Source of the DNA: Aquimonas sp041395245
Lineage (GTDB): Bacteria > Pseudomonadota > Gammaproteobacteria > Xanthomonadales > Xanthomonadaceae
Assembly: GCA_041395245.1 (NCBI GenBank)
Contig: JAWLAY010000004.1
Coordinates: 124,001-188,000, forward strand
Direction of reading: 5' to 3'
DNA length: 64,000 nucleotides
This document shows positions 35,273 to 44,312 of the stretch, in pieces (position 1 is the first letter of the stretch; every line of letters starts with the position of its first letter). The notes beneath the pieces were generated by a model, which saw nothing but the letters and a program-made list of their open reading frames with translations, made no database searches and had not been told where the DNA came from. The translations under genes and the position numbers were made by a program.

Positions 35273-38200
35273 GGCGATGCGCTTCCAGTCAATTCTTCAT
35301 GGGATGCCGGCGTACTGGCTTCGAGTCGATCCAACTCACGACCCAGGGCTTCCGGCGAACGTGTCCATGGCGCGATCCAGGCGTAGAAGGCCGGCACCAC
35401 GAACAGCGACAACACCGTCGAGAATGCCACGCCGAACACGATCACGATACCGATGGTGTAGCGGCTGGCCGATCCCGGACCGCCCGAGATCACCAACGGC
35501 ACCGCACCCATGATGGTGGAGATCGCCGTCATCAGAATCGGGCGCAGGCGCACCTTGCAGGACTCGACGATGGCCTGATGCACGCTGCGGCCTTCATCGC
35601 GCAACTGATTGGCAAACTCGACGATCAGGATGCCGTTCTTGGCGGCGAGACCGACCAGCATCACGATGCCGATCTGACTGAACAGATTGATCGAACTGCC
35701 CACCAGATACAGGCCGATCAAGGCGCCCGCCACCGCCAGCGGCACGGTCAGCATGATCACCAGCGGATGGGCGAAGCTCTCGAATTGGGCTGCCAACACC
35801 AGAAACACGATCAGCAGCGCCATCGCGAAGGTGAACAGCGCGGCGTTGCCGGAACGGGCAAATTCGCGCGATTCACCCTTGAAATCGAGCTGGGCGTAGT
35901 CGGGCAGTTCCTCCTTGACCACGCCCTGTATCCACTCGATGGCCTGACCCAGCGTGTATCCCGGTGCCACCGCACCACTGATGGTGATGGCGCGCAGACG
36001 ATTGAAGCGATTGAAGCTGCCCGGTTCGGCCAACTCGCGCAGGGTCACCAGATTGGCCAGCGGGATCAGTTCGCCGGAGCGCTGCGAGCGCACGTACAGG
36101 CCGTTCAGATCACTCGGCGAGGAGCGTTCGCCATCCTGTGCCTGCAGGATCACGTCGTATTCTTCACCGTTCTCGACATAGGTCGTGACCCGACGCGAAC
36201 CCATCATGGTTTCCAAGGTGCGACCGATCTCGCTGACCGACACACCCAGATCGGCCGCGCGTGTACGGTCGATGTCGATGCGCAACTGCGGACGGGTTTC
36301 CTTGTAGTCGGAATCCACCGCGAACAAACCCGGATTTTCGGCGATTCGCGCCAGCAAACGATCACGCCACTGCGCCAGCTCGGGGTACTCCGGCCCACCC
36401 AGGACGATATTGAAGGGCTGGCCGCGCGAACGGACCAGACCGGTTCTCACTTGAGCCAGTGCCCGTACACCGGGAATCTCGCCCAGATCCTGGCGCACAC
36501 GCTCGACCACTTCGGCGGTCGACACCGTTCGCTGCGACCAGTCCTGCAGAATCACGATGGCCTGCCCGGTGTGCATCTCTTCACTGGCACCGAAACCACC
36601 GGGAACACGCGTGTTGGCGCGCATGACCGGCTTGCCCTCACCCAGTTGGGCGAACAGCTTTTCCTCGACCTTGGCCATCTGTTGCACGGTGTAGTCGAAG
36701 CCCGCCCCTTCTGGCCCGACCACCGAGACGAAGAAGGCCCCGCGATCCTCCGCCGGAGCCAGTTCCTTCGGTACCACCTTCAACAAGGCCGCGGTGACCA
36801 TCAGGGCGCCAATCATCACCGCCCCCGCGAGCAAAGGTCGCTCCACCGCACCTTCCATCGCGCGACCGTAGGCCTCGGAAACCTTGTTGATCCAGCCTTG
36901 CGTGATCGCATTCAAGCCGGTTGGTGCGGTATGCGGGCGCACCAGCAGCGAACACATCATCGGTGTCAGGGTCAGGGCGACAAAGGCGGAAATCGCCACC
37001 GCCGCCGCCAGTGCCACGCTCAATTCGCGGAACATCCGTCCGGTGTCGCCCTCCATGAAGCCCACCGGCAGGAATACCGCGATCAGCACCGCCGTGGTCG
37101 CGATCACCGCGAAGGCGACCTGACGGGTGCCGCGCGATGCGGCCAGCAGTGTCGGCTCGCCCAGGTCGGCACGTCGTTGCACGTTTTCCAGCACCACGAT
37201 GGCATCGTCGACGACCAGGCCGATGCACAGCACCAGGGCCAGCAAGGTCAGCAGGTTGATCGAGAAACCGAAGGCCCACAGACCGATGAACGAGGCCACC
37301 AGGCAGACCGGCACGGTCACGGCGGGAATCAACGCCGCACGCACACTGCCCAGGAACAGATAAATCACGATCAGCACCAGACCAACCGCTTCGAACAGCG
37401 TCTGGAACACACGCTTGACCGATTCGTCGATGAAGGTCGTGGTGTCGAAGGCCACCACGATCCGGGTGCCTTGCGGCAGGCTTCGCTGGATGTTGTCGAC
37501 TTCGGCCTTGACCGCTCGCGCCACATCCAGGGCATTGGCGGTGGAGGTCTTGATCACACCAAGGCCGATATTCGGATCGCCATTGCTGCGGAAGTAGGCG
37601 CGGCGGTCGGCGGTATCGCGCTCTACCCGGGCGATCTCGCCAAGCCGGATGATGTGGCCATCCTCGCCCTTGCCAACCGCCAGCTCGGCAAAATCCTTCG
37701 CTTCGCGATAGCCGCGCTCGACGCGCAAGGTGAAGTCGCGCGTGGTCGATTCCAGTCGTCCCGCAGGCAGTTCGACGTTTTCCCGCGCCAGCGCCTGTTC
37801 GATATCGCCCACCGTCAAACCACGCGCCGCCAACGCATTGCGATCCAGCCAGACCCGCATCGCGTAGCGCTGCTGCCCACCGATGCGAACCTGCGCCACG
37901 CCATCAATGCTGGCCAGACGGTCGACCACGTAACGCTCGGCGTAGTCGGACAACTCCAGGGTGTCGAGCCGCTCGGAGTTGAGGTTGAGCCACATGATGA
38001 CTTCGGCATCACTCTCGACCTTTTCCACCTGCGGTGCGTCAGCCTCGTCCGGTAGCCTGTCGAAGATCCGGCTCACTCCATCGCGCACATCGTTGGCAGC
38101 ACTTTCGATGTCCCGACTGAGGGTGAACTCGATGGTGACGTCGGAACGGCCATTGCGCGAGCGCGAATCCAGCGTCTGCACGCCCTCGATGCCACTGACC

Positions 38201-38409
38201 GCGTCCTCGATGATCTGCGTCACGCGGGTTTCCACCACCGCGGCCGATGCACCCGGATAGGTGACACTCACTGAGACCACGGGTGGGTCGATATTCGGCA
38301 GCTCGCGCAAGGTGAGCTGCGAGTACGCCATCATGCCGATCACGATCAGCAACAGGCTCATCACCGTCGCGAAGACCGGTCGCTTGATGGAAATTTCCGA
38401 CAGTCGCAT
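35269..38409 (-). CDS. RND-family efflux pump, inner membrane permease
   Basis: The 1046-aa proton-driven pump has the AcrB/MexF-like layout of 12 TM segments in two repeats. It starts with MRLSEISIKRPVFATVMSLL and LRELPNIDPPVVSVSVTYPG, has the TM4 region with FLPVGFMEGDTGRMFRELS, and a C-terminal half with a second pore domain. The start at 38409 is the family start; upstream codons belong to the adaptor gene in another frame. It lies 13 bases after the adaptor gene. No outer-membrane channel gene follows, so a shared TolC-type protein is presumably used. Confidence 0.95.
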   Translation of the reverse strand: MRLSEISIKRPVFATVMSLLLIVIGMMAYSQLTLRELPNIDPPVVSVSVTYPGASAAVVETRVTQIIEDAVSGIEGVQTLDSRSRNGRSDVTIEFTLSRDIESAANDVRDGVSRIFDRLPDEADAPQVEKVESDAEVIMWLNLNSERLDTLELSDYAERYVVDRLASIDGVAQVRIGGQQRYAMRVWLDRNALAARGLTVGDIEQALARENVELPAGRLESTTRDFTLRVERGYREAKDFAELAVGKGEDGHIIRLGEIARVERDTADRRAYFRSNGDPNIGLGVIKTSTANALDVARAVKAEVDNIQRSLPQGTRIVVAFDTTTFIDESVKRVFQTLFEAVGLVLIVIYLFLGSVRAALIPAVTVPVCLVASFIGLWAFGFSINLLTLLALVLCIGLVVDDAIVVLENVQRRADLGEPTLLAASRGTRQVAFAVIATTAVLIAVFLPVGFMEGDTGRMFRELSVALAAAVAISAFVALTLTPMMCSLLVRPHTAPTGLNAITQGWINKVSEAYGRAMEGAVERPLLAGAVMIGALMVTAALLKVVPKELAPAEDRGAFFVSVVGPEGAGFDYTVQQMAKVEEKLFAQLGEGKPVMRANTRVPGGFGASEEMHTGQAIVILQDWSQRTVSTAEVVERVRQDLGEIPGVRALAQVRTGLVRSRGQPFNIVLGGPEYPELAQWRDRLLARIAENPGLFAVDSDYKETRPQLRIDIDRTRAADLGVSVSEIGRTLETMMGSRRVTTYVENGEEYDVILQAQDGERSSPSDLNGLYVRSQRSGELIPLANLVTLRELAEPGSFNRFNRLRAITISGAVAPGYTLGQAIEWIQGVVKEELPDYAQLDFKGESREFARSGNAALFTFAMALLIVFLVLAAQFESFAHPLVIMLTVPLAVAGALIGLYLVGSSINLFSQIGIVMLVGLAAKNGILIVEFANQLRDEGRSVHQAIVESCKVRLRPILMTAISTIMGAVPLVISGGPGSASRYTIGIVIVFGVAFSTVLSLFVVPAFYAWIAPWTRSPEALGRELDRLEASTPASHEELTGSASP

Positions 38410-38422
38410 GGCGGGATCTCCC

Positions 38423-39481
38423 TCAGCCCTGGGAAGCTGGTGTTTCGGCCTCGACGACCGGCGCGCCCGCGCGCAGCTTGACGATACCTTCCACCACGAT
38501 CCGATCGCCCGCCTGCAGACCGGAGACGATCTCCACCCAGCCGCCCTGACGTGCGCCCGTGGTGACGGCCACGTCTTCAACCTTGTCCTCACTGCCAACG
38601 CGGAACACCGATGACCGGGAGCCAATCTGCATCACTGCCAACTCTGGCAGCGCAAGAACCTGACGTGCCGGTCGTTCGACGCGCACGGTCAACAACATGC
38701 CGGGGCGCAGTGCCAGATCGGCGTTGGGAATCTCCGCACGCACCGTCGCCGCCCGCGTGACCGGATCGATACGCGAGCCAATCGCGGCAACCTTGCCTTC
38801 GAACTCACGTCCATCGAACGCCGCACTGCGCGCTCGCACTACCTGTCCGACAGCGACCGAGGCGATGAAGGTTTCGGGAATGGAAAAATCCAGCTTGACC
38901 ACATCGACGGCGTCCAGCGTCGCGATCGGCGTACCCGGCGTGAGCAGGGTGCCGGGGCTGACCTGACGGAAGCCGAGAACACCCGAGAATGGCGCGGTGA
39001 TCACCCGATCCGCCAGGCGAGCGCGAATCGCGGCCACCCGCGCACGCGCAGCGTCGCGCGTCGCAATCTGGCTATCCAGTTGACTGCGCGGAACGGTGCC
39101 ATTGCTGACCAGCCCTTCCAGCCGCTGATACTGCTGCTGCGCTTCCTTGTAGGTGGCCTGGGCCTCTTCCAGTCCGGCGATTTCCGCACGTCCCGACAGA
39201 TCGACCAGCAGATCGCCTTCGGTCACCACATCGCCATCATTGAAGTTGACCCGTTCGACGACCTCGGTGACCTTCGCGCTCAAGGTCACCGACTCGCGCG
39301 CCTGGGCCGTCCCGAGTGCCTCGATAGTGTCCACCCAGGGGCGCAATTCGATGCGCGTGCTGACCACCTTGACCGGCCCAGCCGACGCGGGCGTAGGCCC
39401 AGACTGACTGCTGCACGCCCCCAGTCCGATCACCAGCATGCTTGCCAAGGCCCAACTACCCACTCGATTGCTCGCCACCAT
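38423..39481 (-). CDS. RND efflux periplasmic adaptor (MFP) lipoprotein
   Basis: The 352-aa adaptor has a lipobox (GLGAC, Cys23), a barrel-sandwich/lipoyl domain split around a short coiled-coil hairpin (ATYKEAQQQYQRLEGLVSNG, about 105-165), and beta-barrel and membrane-proximal domains (FSGVLGFRQVSPGTLLTPGT). The short hairpin fits the MexE/AcrA-like group. It is the first gene of an adaptor-pump operon; the promoter upstream contains a 19-bp palindrome. Confidence 0.93.
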   Translation of the reverse strand: MVASNRVGSWALASMLVIGLGACSSQSGPTPASAGPVKVVSTRIELRPWVDTIEALGTAQARESVTLSAKVTEVVERVNFNDGDVVTEGDLLVDLSGRAEIAGLEEAQATYKEAQQQYQRLEGLVSNGTVPRSQLDSQIATRDAARARVAAIRARLADRVITAPFSGVLGFRQVSPGTLLTPGTPIATLDAVDVVKLDFSIPETFIASVAVGQVVRARSAAFDGREFEGKVAAIGSRIDPVTRAATVRAEIPNADLALRPGMLLTVRVERPARQVLALPELAVMQIGSRSSVFRVGSEDKVEDVAVTTGARQGGWVEIVSGLQAGDRIVVEGIVKLRAGAPVVEAETPASQG

Positions 39482-39502
39482 GGCGCGATTCCTTGTCCAG
39501 AG

Positions 39503-39531
39503 TATTTACGTTCGAAGCGAACGTAGCGCAA
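39503..39531 (-). promoter_or_regulatory. promoter of the efflux operon with operator palindrome
   Basis: On the minus strand, TTGCGC (39526-39531) and TAAATA (39503-39508) stand 17 bases apart as -35 and -10. The spacer is filled by a perfect inverted repeat, TACGTTCG-CTT-CGAACGTA (39507-39525), which also covers the first two bases of the -10 box. This is the usual position of a TetR-family repressor operator. No regulator gene adjoins it. Confidence 0.65.
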
Positions 39532-39743
39532 GCGCCAATCCGTCGCCATTCGACATTCCTGCTCACGAATGATCCGTGATTGGACGGCAGTGTGGGGTGA
39601 AGCATGACTTTCGGCCTGTGCCGTAAGTCCGCCCGGCCACTGCTCGACAACCCGATGCAGTCGCCAGATCGTGCAGAGCATCAGCCAACTTCGTATGCTC
39701 GCCACCCCGCCCCACTCGGGCCAGACCTCGGGCTGATCCACCC

Positions 39744-40706
39744 ATGAAACTGATTCACGTTGTCGCGAGCTTGATGTTCGTCCTGCCGACGCTGTCCAAC
39801 GCGCAGCAAGCCCAGCCCAAGGTGCTGCTCGACACCACCCAAGGACCGATCATCCTGGAACTCGACAACGAGCGCGCGCCGCGCACCACCGCCAACTTTC
39901 TGGCCTATGTCGACGATGGCAGCTTCAACGACATGATCGTACAGCGCGTGGTCAAGAACTTCGTCGTCCAGAGCGGCAGCCTGAAATCCAATGGCACGGC
40001 GATCCCATCCAAAGGCGCCATCGCCAGCGAGCGCGGCAACGGACTCAGCAATACCTACGGCAGGATTGCGATGGCGCTAAGTTCGACGATTACTGGCCAG
40101 ACGAATGTCAATAGCGCGGCCTCGGCGTTCTACATCAACACCGGCAACAACAGCAGCAATCTGGATGCCAACTTCACGGCCTTCGGCCAGGTCGTGTATG
40201 GCATGAACACGCTGGCAACGCTGAACAACACGCCGGTTTTTTCTGGCAGTGACCAACCTGTACTGTTTCCGGTCGTTCGCCGTGCCGTGCGTGTCGACGG
40301 CTTCCCCATTCTGGACGTTCACACGGGTGCATGGTTCGACCCCGCCAAAAGCGGGCGCGGCTTCGCGCTGGAGATCTCGCGCGCCTCGGGCGGTAGCGCG
40401 CAACCCTTGGCCATCGTGAACTGGTACGACTACAGCGAGGGCAAGCAAATCTGGCTGAACGGCGCGATCCCCTTCCAGTGGGGCGACTCGTCCGTGACGG
40501 TACCGATGCAGATCACCTCAGGAGCCCAGTTCGGCAACGCGTTTGCGCCGGAACAGGTGGAAAGCGACCTGGAATGGGGCACGCTGACCATTCGCTTCAG
40601 CGACTGCCATCACGGGGAATTCAGTTTCCAGTCCAAACTGGGCAACGCCACCTACCAGTTGACCCGCATCACCGAGCCCACTCACATCCAATGTCTGGAT
40701 GACTAA
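39744..40706 (+). CDS. Exported cyclophilin-type isomerase with extra C-terminal domain
   Basis: The 320-aa protein has a signal peptide (MKLIHVVASLMFVLPTLSNA) and a cyclophilin domain (about 25-175; GPIILELDNERAPRTTANFL, RVVKNFVVQSG, then SSFYI-like ASAFYINTGNN). A second domain (about 185-320) opens with HTGAWFDPAKSGRGFALEIS and continues with WYDYSEGKQIWLNGAIPFQW. This second pattern (GxWxxPxxSGxGF...WYxYxxGxxxWL) recurs in secreted proteins of Lysobacterales and has no assigned function. The gene is divergent from the efflux operon and convergent with the lipase gene. Confidence 0.85.
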   Translation: MKLIHVVASLMFVLPTLSNAQQAQPKVLLDTTQGPIILELDNERAPRTTANFLAYVDDGSFNDMIVQRVVKNFVVQSGSLKSNGTAIPSKGAIASERGNGLSNTYGRIAMALSSTITGQTNVNSAASAFYINTGNNSSNLDANFTAFGQVVYGMNTLATLNNTPVFSGSDQPVLFPVVRRAVRVDGFPILDVHTGAWFDPAKSGRGFALEISRASGGSAQPLAIVNWYDYSEGKQIWLNGAIPFQWGDSSVTVPMQITSGAQFGNAFAPEQVESDLEWGTLTIRFSDCHHGEFSFQSKLGNATYQLTRITEPTHIQCLDD

Positions 40707-40719
40707 TCGCGCAGAACAC

Positions 40720-40750
40720 GCGCGTCGATGCGCAATCGGCATCGACGCGC
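40720..40750. terminator. bidirectional hairpin between cyclophilin and lipase genes
   Basis: GCGCGTCGATGC and GCATCGACGCGC form a perfect 12-bp stem with a 7-base loop, placed midway between two convergent stop codons (40706 and 40772). There is no T-run on either side. Confidence 0.65.
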
Positions 40751-40771
40751 CGCGGAACCTCTGCTGGATCG

Positions 40772-41473
40772 CTACTGGATCAAGTCGACCTGTTTGACCG
40801 CGGTATCCGACAACAGACCGAAGTGTCCCAGCGCATAGGTGGTCGTGCTGGTCTGGTTCCAGATCGATGACGAATGCACGCCGCCCACGGTGCATACACC
40901 GGTGCTGCAGACGATCTGATCGATGTTGGACTTGATCGAGTGCATGCGATCAGCGAAGCGCACGCCGTAGATGCTGTTGAGAAAGGGGTTGTTCACCGAC
41001 AGCCCCCAGCTTCCGCAGGTCGTGCTCCATACATTCCAGGGATAGGTCCCGCAGGACCACAGACCGCGGAACGCCCCAGCGATGCCGACAAAGCTCTGAA
41101 CGTAGGGACGCAGGCTGTTCTTGATGATCACCCGTGCCGCCAGCGTGCCGCCCATCGAGTGGGTGATGACATCGACCTTGCCGGTGCAGGACGCGGCGAT
41201 GGCGTCGATCATGGCGTCCTCGACGGGTGTCTCCTCGCTGCCGTTGTGGTCATTGCAGGCGGCGCAAAGCTTGCTGCCCCAGCTCGGCGCAAAGATCTCT
41301 GCATCGACGTAGCCACGTCGTTTCAGTTCGGTGACGGTGTTGGCGAAATCCGATGGCTTGCCGGTGTTGCCGTGCACCAGAACCACGTTGTCACGACAGA
41401 CCGCAGACGCCGAGCCGACCGCGGCCAGCATCAGCAGCACCGACGCGCTACCGCGCAGAATGATGTGTCGCAT
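40772..41473 (-). CDS. Secreted lipase (alpha/beta hydrolase, Lipase_2-like)
   Basis: The 233-aa protein has a signal peptide (about 1-25, ending AVGSASA) and an alpha/beta-hydrolase core. The oxyanion-region motif is VVLVHGNTG, the nucleophile elbow is THSMGG (Ser at about 105), an Asp is likely near SIKSNIDQIV, and the His is in GGVHSS or LGHFGLL. Six cysteines suggest disulfides. It resembles class 2 triacylglycerol lipases, although the specific substrate is not determined. Start 41473 (MRHIILRGSASV) carries the signal peptide; the longer reading is not supported. Confidence 0.82.
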   Translation of the reverse strand: MRHIILRGSASVLLMLAAVGSASAVCRDNVVLVHGNTGKPSDFANTVTELKRRGYVDAEIFAPSWGSKLCAACNDHNGSEETPVEDAMIDAIAASCTGKVDVITHSMGGTLAARVIIKNSLRPYVQSFVGIAGAFRGLWSCGTYPWNVWSTTCGSWGLSVNNPFLNSIYGVRFADRMHSIKSNIDQIVCSTGVCTVGGVHSSSIWNQTSTTTYALGHFGLLSDTAVKQVDLIQ

Positions 41474-41674
41474 GTTGATCCCTCCCCAGGGTGGTGGCCG
41501 TGGCATCAAGGCGATCACGGTCCACACCAGCAGCGTACTGGTCCGGGTCACCAGCGGCTGTCGTACCAAAGGACAAGCCGTGCTGCGCTGCATTCAGGCT
41601 GCCATCTTCAGGCCGCTATACTCGCCCGCCTCTTGCATGCGGTCACTGCGACCCATCGCGTTTTGGAGCAACAC

Positions 41675-42679
41675 ATGAGCATCGAGCAACTGGAAGACAT
41701 CGCCCAGGCACTGGTCGCCGAGGGCAAAGGCATCATCGCGATCGATGAATCCACCAACACGATAAAGCGGCGTTTCGAAGCCGTCGGCATCGAAAACACC
41801 GAGGAACATCGACGCGCCTATCGCGAAATGCTGCTGACCACACCGAAGCTTGGTGACCACATTTCCGGTGCCATCCTGTTCGATGAAACCCTGCGTCAGT
41901 CCACCAAGGCCGGTGTCGCCTTCGCTCAGGTCATGCGCGATGCCGGCATTCTGCCGGGCATCAAGGTCGACAAGGGAACTGCCAGCCTTGCGGGCTTTCC
42001 CGGCGAACTCGTGACCGAAGGCCTCGACGGGCTGCGCGAGCGACTGAAGGAATACGCCCGACTCGGCGCGAAATTCGCCAAATGGCGTGCCGTCATCACG
42101 ATTGGCGAGGACATGCCCTCGGGCACCTGCATCGATGCCAACACGCACGCCTTGGCGCGCTACGCGGCGCTGTGTCAGGAGCAAGGTCTGGTTCCCATCG
42201 TCGAGCCGGAGGTGCTGATGGATGGCGACCACGATATCGAGGTCTGCTATGACGTGACGGAAGCCACCCTGCGCTCGCTGTTCGGCGCGCTGTATCAGCA
42301 GGATGTGTTGATCGAAGGCGTCATCCTGAAGGCCAGCATGGTGCTGCCCGGCAAGGACTGCTCAGAGCAGGCCAGCGAAGAAGAAGTCGCCGTCGCGACA
42401 TTGCGTTGTCTGAAAGCCTCCGTGCCCGCCAATCTGCCGGGCATCGTGTTCCTCTCAGGCGGCCAGTCCGACGAAGCCGCGACCGCCCACCTCAATGCCA
42501 TGAACCAACTCGGCCACGCACCCTGGCCGCTGTCCTTCTCCTACGGACGCGCCATGCAGCAAGCAGCCCTGAAACTGTGGGCGCAGGACATGCACGGCAA
42601 CTACGCCACGGCACAGCAGACCGTGCATGCGCGCGCACGCGACAACGGACTGGCCACCTTGGGGGAATGGACCCGCTGA
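41675..42679 (+). CDS. Class I fructose-bisphosphate aldolase
   Basis: The 334-aa Schiff-base aldolase of glycolysis and gluconeogenesis matches the eukaryote-like class I enzymes found in xanthomonads. Seen: GKGIIAIDESTNTIKRRFEA near the N-terminus, FAKWRAVITIGEDMPSG, EPEVLMDGDHDIEVC, the active-site segment VILKASMVLPGKDC with the Schiff-base lysine (about 225), and FLSGGQSDEAATAHLNAMNQ. Start 41675 follows an RBS (TTGGAGC) at 8 bases. The much longer reading upstream runs antisense to the lipase gene and is rejected. Confidence 0.95.
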   Translation: MSIEQLEDIAQALVAEGKGIIAIDESTNTIKRRFEAVGIENTEEHRRAYREMLLTTPKLGDHISGAILFDETLRQSTKAGVAFAQVMRDAGILPGIKVDKGTASLAGFPGELVTEGLDGLRERLKEYARLGAKFAKWRAVITIGEDMPSGTCIDANTHALARYAALCQEQGLVPIVEPEVLMDGDHDIEVCYDVTEATLRSLFGALYQQDVLIEGVILKASMVLPGKDCSEQASEEEVAVATLRCLKASVPANLPGIVFLSGGQSDEAATAHLNAMNQLGHAPWPLSFSYGRAMQQAALKLWAQDMHGNYATAQQTVHARARDNGLATLGEWTR

Positions 42680-42770
42680 AGCGGTTTGTGTCCGGTTCGC
42701 TGTACGGTGGCGCTGCGGTAAGTGATCGGGCTCATCCGCAGCCCGACCACGCCATCGTTGCGACCCGCGG

Positions 42771-42880
42771 TGTCGGGCAGGAACACGGTTTCGTTCTCGC
42801 CTTCGAACCAGCGTTTGCGCACCAAGTGCCGGCAGACGGGATGCTTGCCGTGCCGCCCAATTGTGCCGCTTACGCGGACG
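42771..42880. repeat. dispersed repeat, copy A (49-bp identical core)
   Basis: Bases 42771-42819 (TGTCGGGCAGGAACACGGTT ... GCGTTTGCG) are identical to 46710-46758, and weaker similarity continues about 60 bases further to GCGGACG in both copies. Read on the minus strand, the core encodes RKRWFEGENETVFLPD in the open frame of both copies. Copy A lies between the aldolase gene and the gene at 42962. No inverted ends were found. Confidence 0.75.
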
Positions 42881-42961
42881 CGGCGGGCGGTCTCGTCTCG
42901 GCGCTGGACAGCCGCGCGGCAGCCCGGCAGGCTTGTCTCGTCGCCCTGTTCAACGATTGCC

Positions 42962-43468
42962 ATGACCGCCCCCCGGAGCCCACGTCCTTTGCCCGATCCG
43001 GCGATGATCGAATACACCGGCCTCTACTGGTGCGCGCTGCTGCCTGGAGAGGACCCGCTGACCACGCCGCAGACTGAGGCCGGGCTCTTCCACCACGATT
43101 TCCAGCCCGCTTTCTACGCCGCCACCAGCGCGCAAGGCGCCGAGCTTCTTGCCCATCTCACCACCGCGCCCGGCGATCCGCCGCGCCTGCTCGCGGCATA
43201 CCAGGCGCACGCGACCCGCGTGGTCGACCTGCGCGCGGAGCCCGCCCTACCGCTCGACTGGTCGGCGCGCGCCACCGCCGGGGACCGGGTGCCCAGTTGG
43301 GAGCGTGCCGATGCCGCCCGAGCCGCCAAAGCCACCGCGATGATCTGGCGGACAGGTGCGGCCGAACAGATCGTGGTGTTTGCCCCGCGCCACCTCTTGC
43401 GCGATACCGGGCTGCGCTACCCCATGGCGCTCGCCAATCCGCGCGACGAACGCGACATGTATCGCTAA
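42962..43468 (+). CDS. Hypothetical protein, possibly RES-domain-like
   Basis: The 168-aa soluble product (ATG at 42962; an alternative start is the ATG at 43004, MIEYTGLYWCALLP) is not confidently assigned. The spacing of GLFHHDFQPAFYAATSAQGA, VVDLRAEPALPLDW and a later AEQIVVFAPRHL resembles the RES toxin fold (NAD-degrading), but the invariant Arg and Glu cannot be placed with certainty. No Xre/DUF2384 antitoxin gene lies upstream; that position holds the dispersed repeat. Codon use is like the neighbours. Confidence 0.5.
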   Translation: MTAPRSPRPLPDPAMIEYTGLYWCALLPGEDPLTTPQTEAGLFHHDFQPAFYAATSAQGAELLAHLTTAPGDPPRLLAAYQAHATRVVDLRAEPALPLDWSARATAGDRVPSWERADAARAAKATAMIWRTGAAEQIVVFAPRHLLRDTGLRYPMALANPRDERDMYR

Positions 43469-44312
43469 GCGCCAGGATCCGCCGCACGGCGTTGCACGGG
43501 AGTCATAACGGTGGATAGCTCCGCGCGTGCTTGGTATCCCTTTCCAATTCACCGGATTTCTACGATGCGTTCACTCGCGAACACACGTTGCCCGCCCCAA
43601 CCGCCGAGGCCACCCCTTCCACCTCCGCCAAGGGTGCTGTCCCGACCACGGGCGGACAGGTAGGGGAGCAGGACCGCGCCGCTGCGTCGGTCGCTAAACG
43701 AGGCAAGGACAGCGCGAATGCTCAGGAAATCATGATTGGCGGAACGAGGCTTCTCATGGGAGCTCTCTGAAGGTTGCTTCACTCGGGTGGCTGCAGGCAG
43801 CGAGTTGGGTGCTGCGTGCTCGGGTTGATTTCTGGACCAGACATCCGATGAAGCGAGTGCATCCGCTACGGGACGATTCCGCTACCGTCGACACTCCTGA
43901 TAACGCGGGACACGCAGAGGGGCTGCAACGGCGACAATTAGTCGTGGACGGAAACTCTCCCCCTGGGCCGCAATGTCGCACCCATTTGCCGCGCTCACCG
44001 CCACATCACCCACGAAGGTGTGGCGCGCTCGATTGAATCGGGAGCCCGTGGCCGCCTTGCGCGGTGAAGGAGCACGGGCGATGGGATCCACGGACGCGGG
44101 ACTCAGGCAGCTCAACGGCCTCTGGGCTGCACGCCAGGCCTGTCGAATCTGGTGCATGCCCCGAGCCCGCGATGTGCCGCACCCCCAATGTTGCCCGCCT
44201 CCGCGCCGTAGCTGCCCGAACTTCGCCACAAACCGCAACCCGCATTGCCCGCCGGTACATCGACGCTACACCCCGACGCAAGCCGCGTCGCACCCCACCA
44301 AGAGGCACCGCC
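43469..44312. other. long region without a convincing gene
   Basis: In these 844 bases no reading frame combines a good start, RBS and recognisable product. Short frames exist (for example 43531-43770 on the plus strand, 79 codons from TTG), but composition is mixed and all frames are interrupted. No tRNA, rRNA or repeat was recognised. It may contain decayed genes. Confidence 0.5.

Noticed and set aside
35161..38055. 964-codon open frame on the plus strand
   Set aside because: It is fully antisense to the RND pump gene, has a His/Gln/Arg-rich translation typical of antisense frames in high-GC DNA, and shows no domain.
40874..41674. N-terminal extension of the aldolase frame
   Set aside because: These codons run antisense to the lipase gene; the family start MSIEQLEDIAQALVAEGK with an RBS lies at 41675.
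43531..43770. 79-codon frame starting at TTG
   Set aside because: No RBS, no recognisable features, and codon composition not clearly coding. Left as part of the unassigned stretch.
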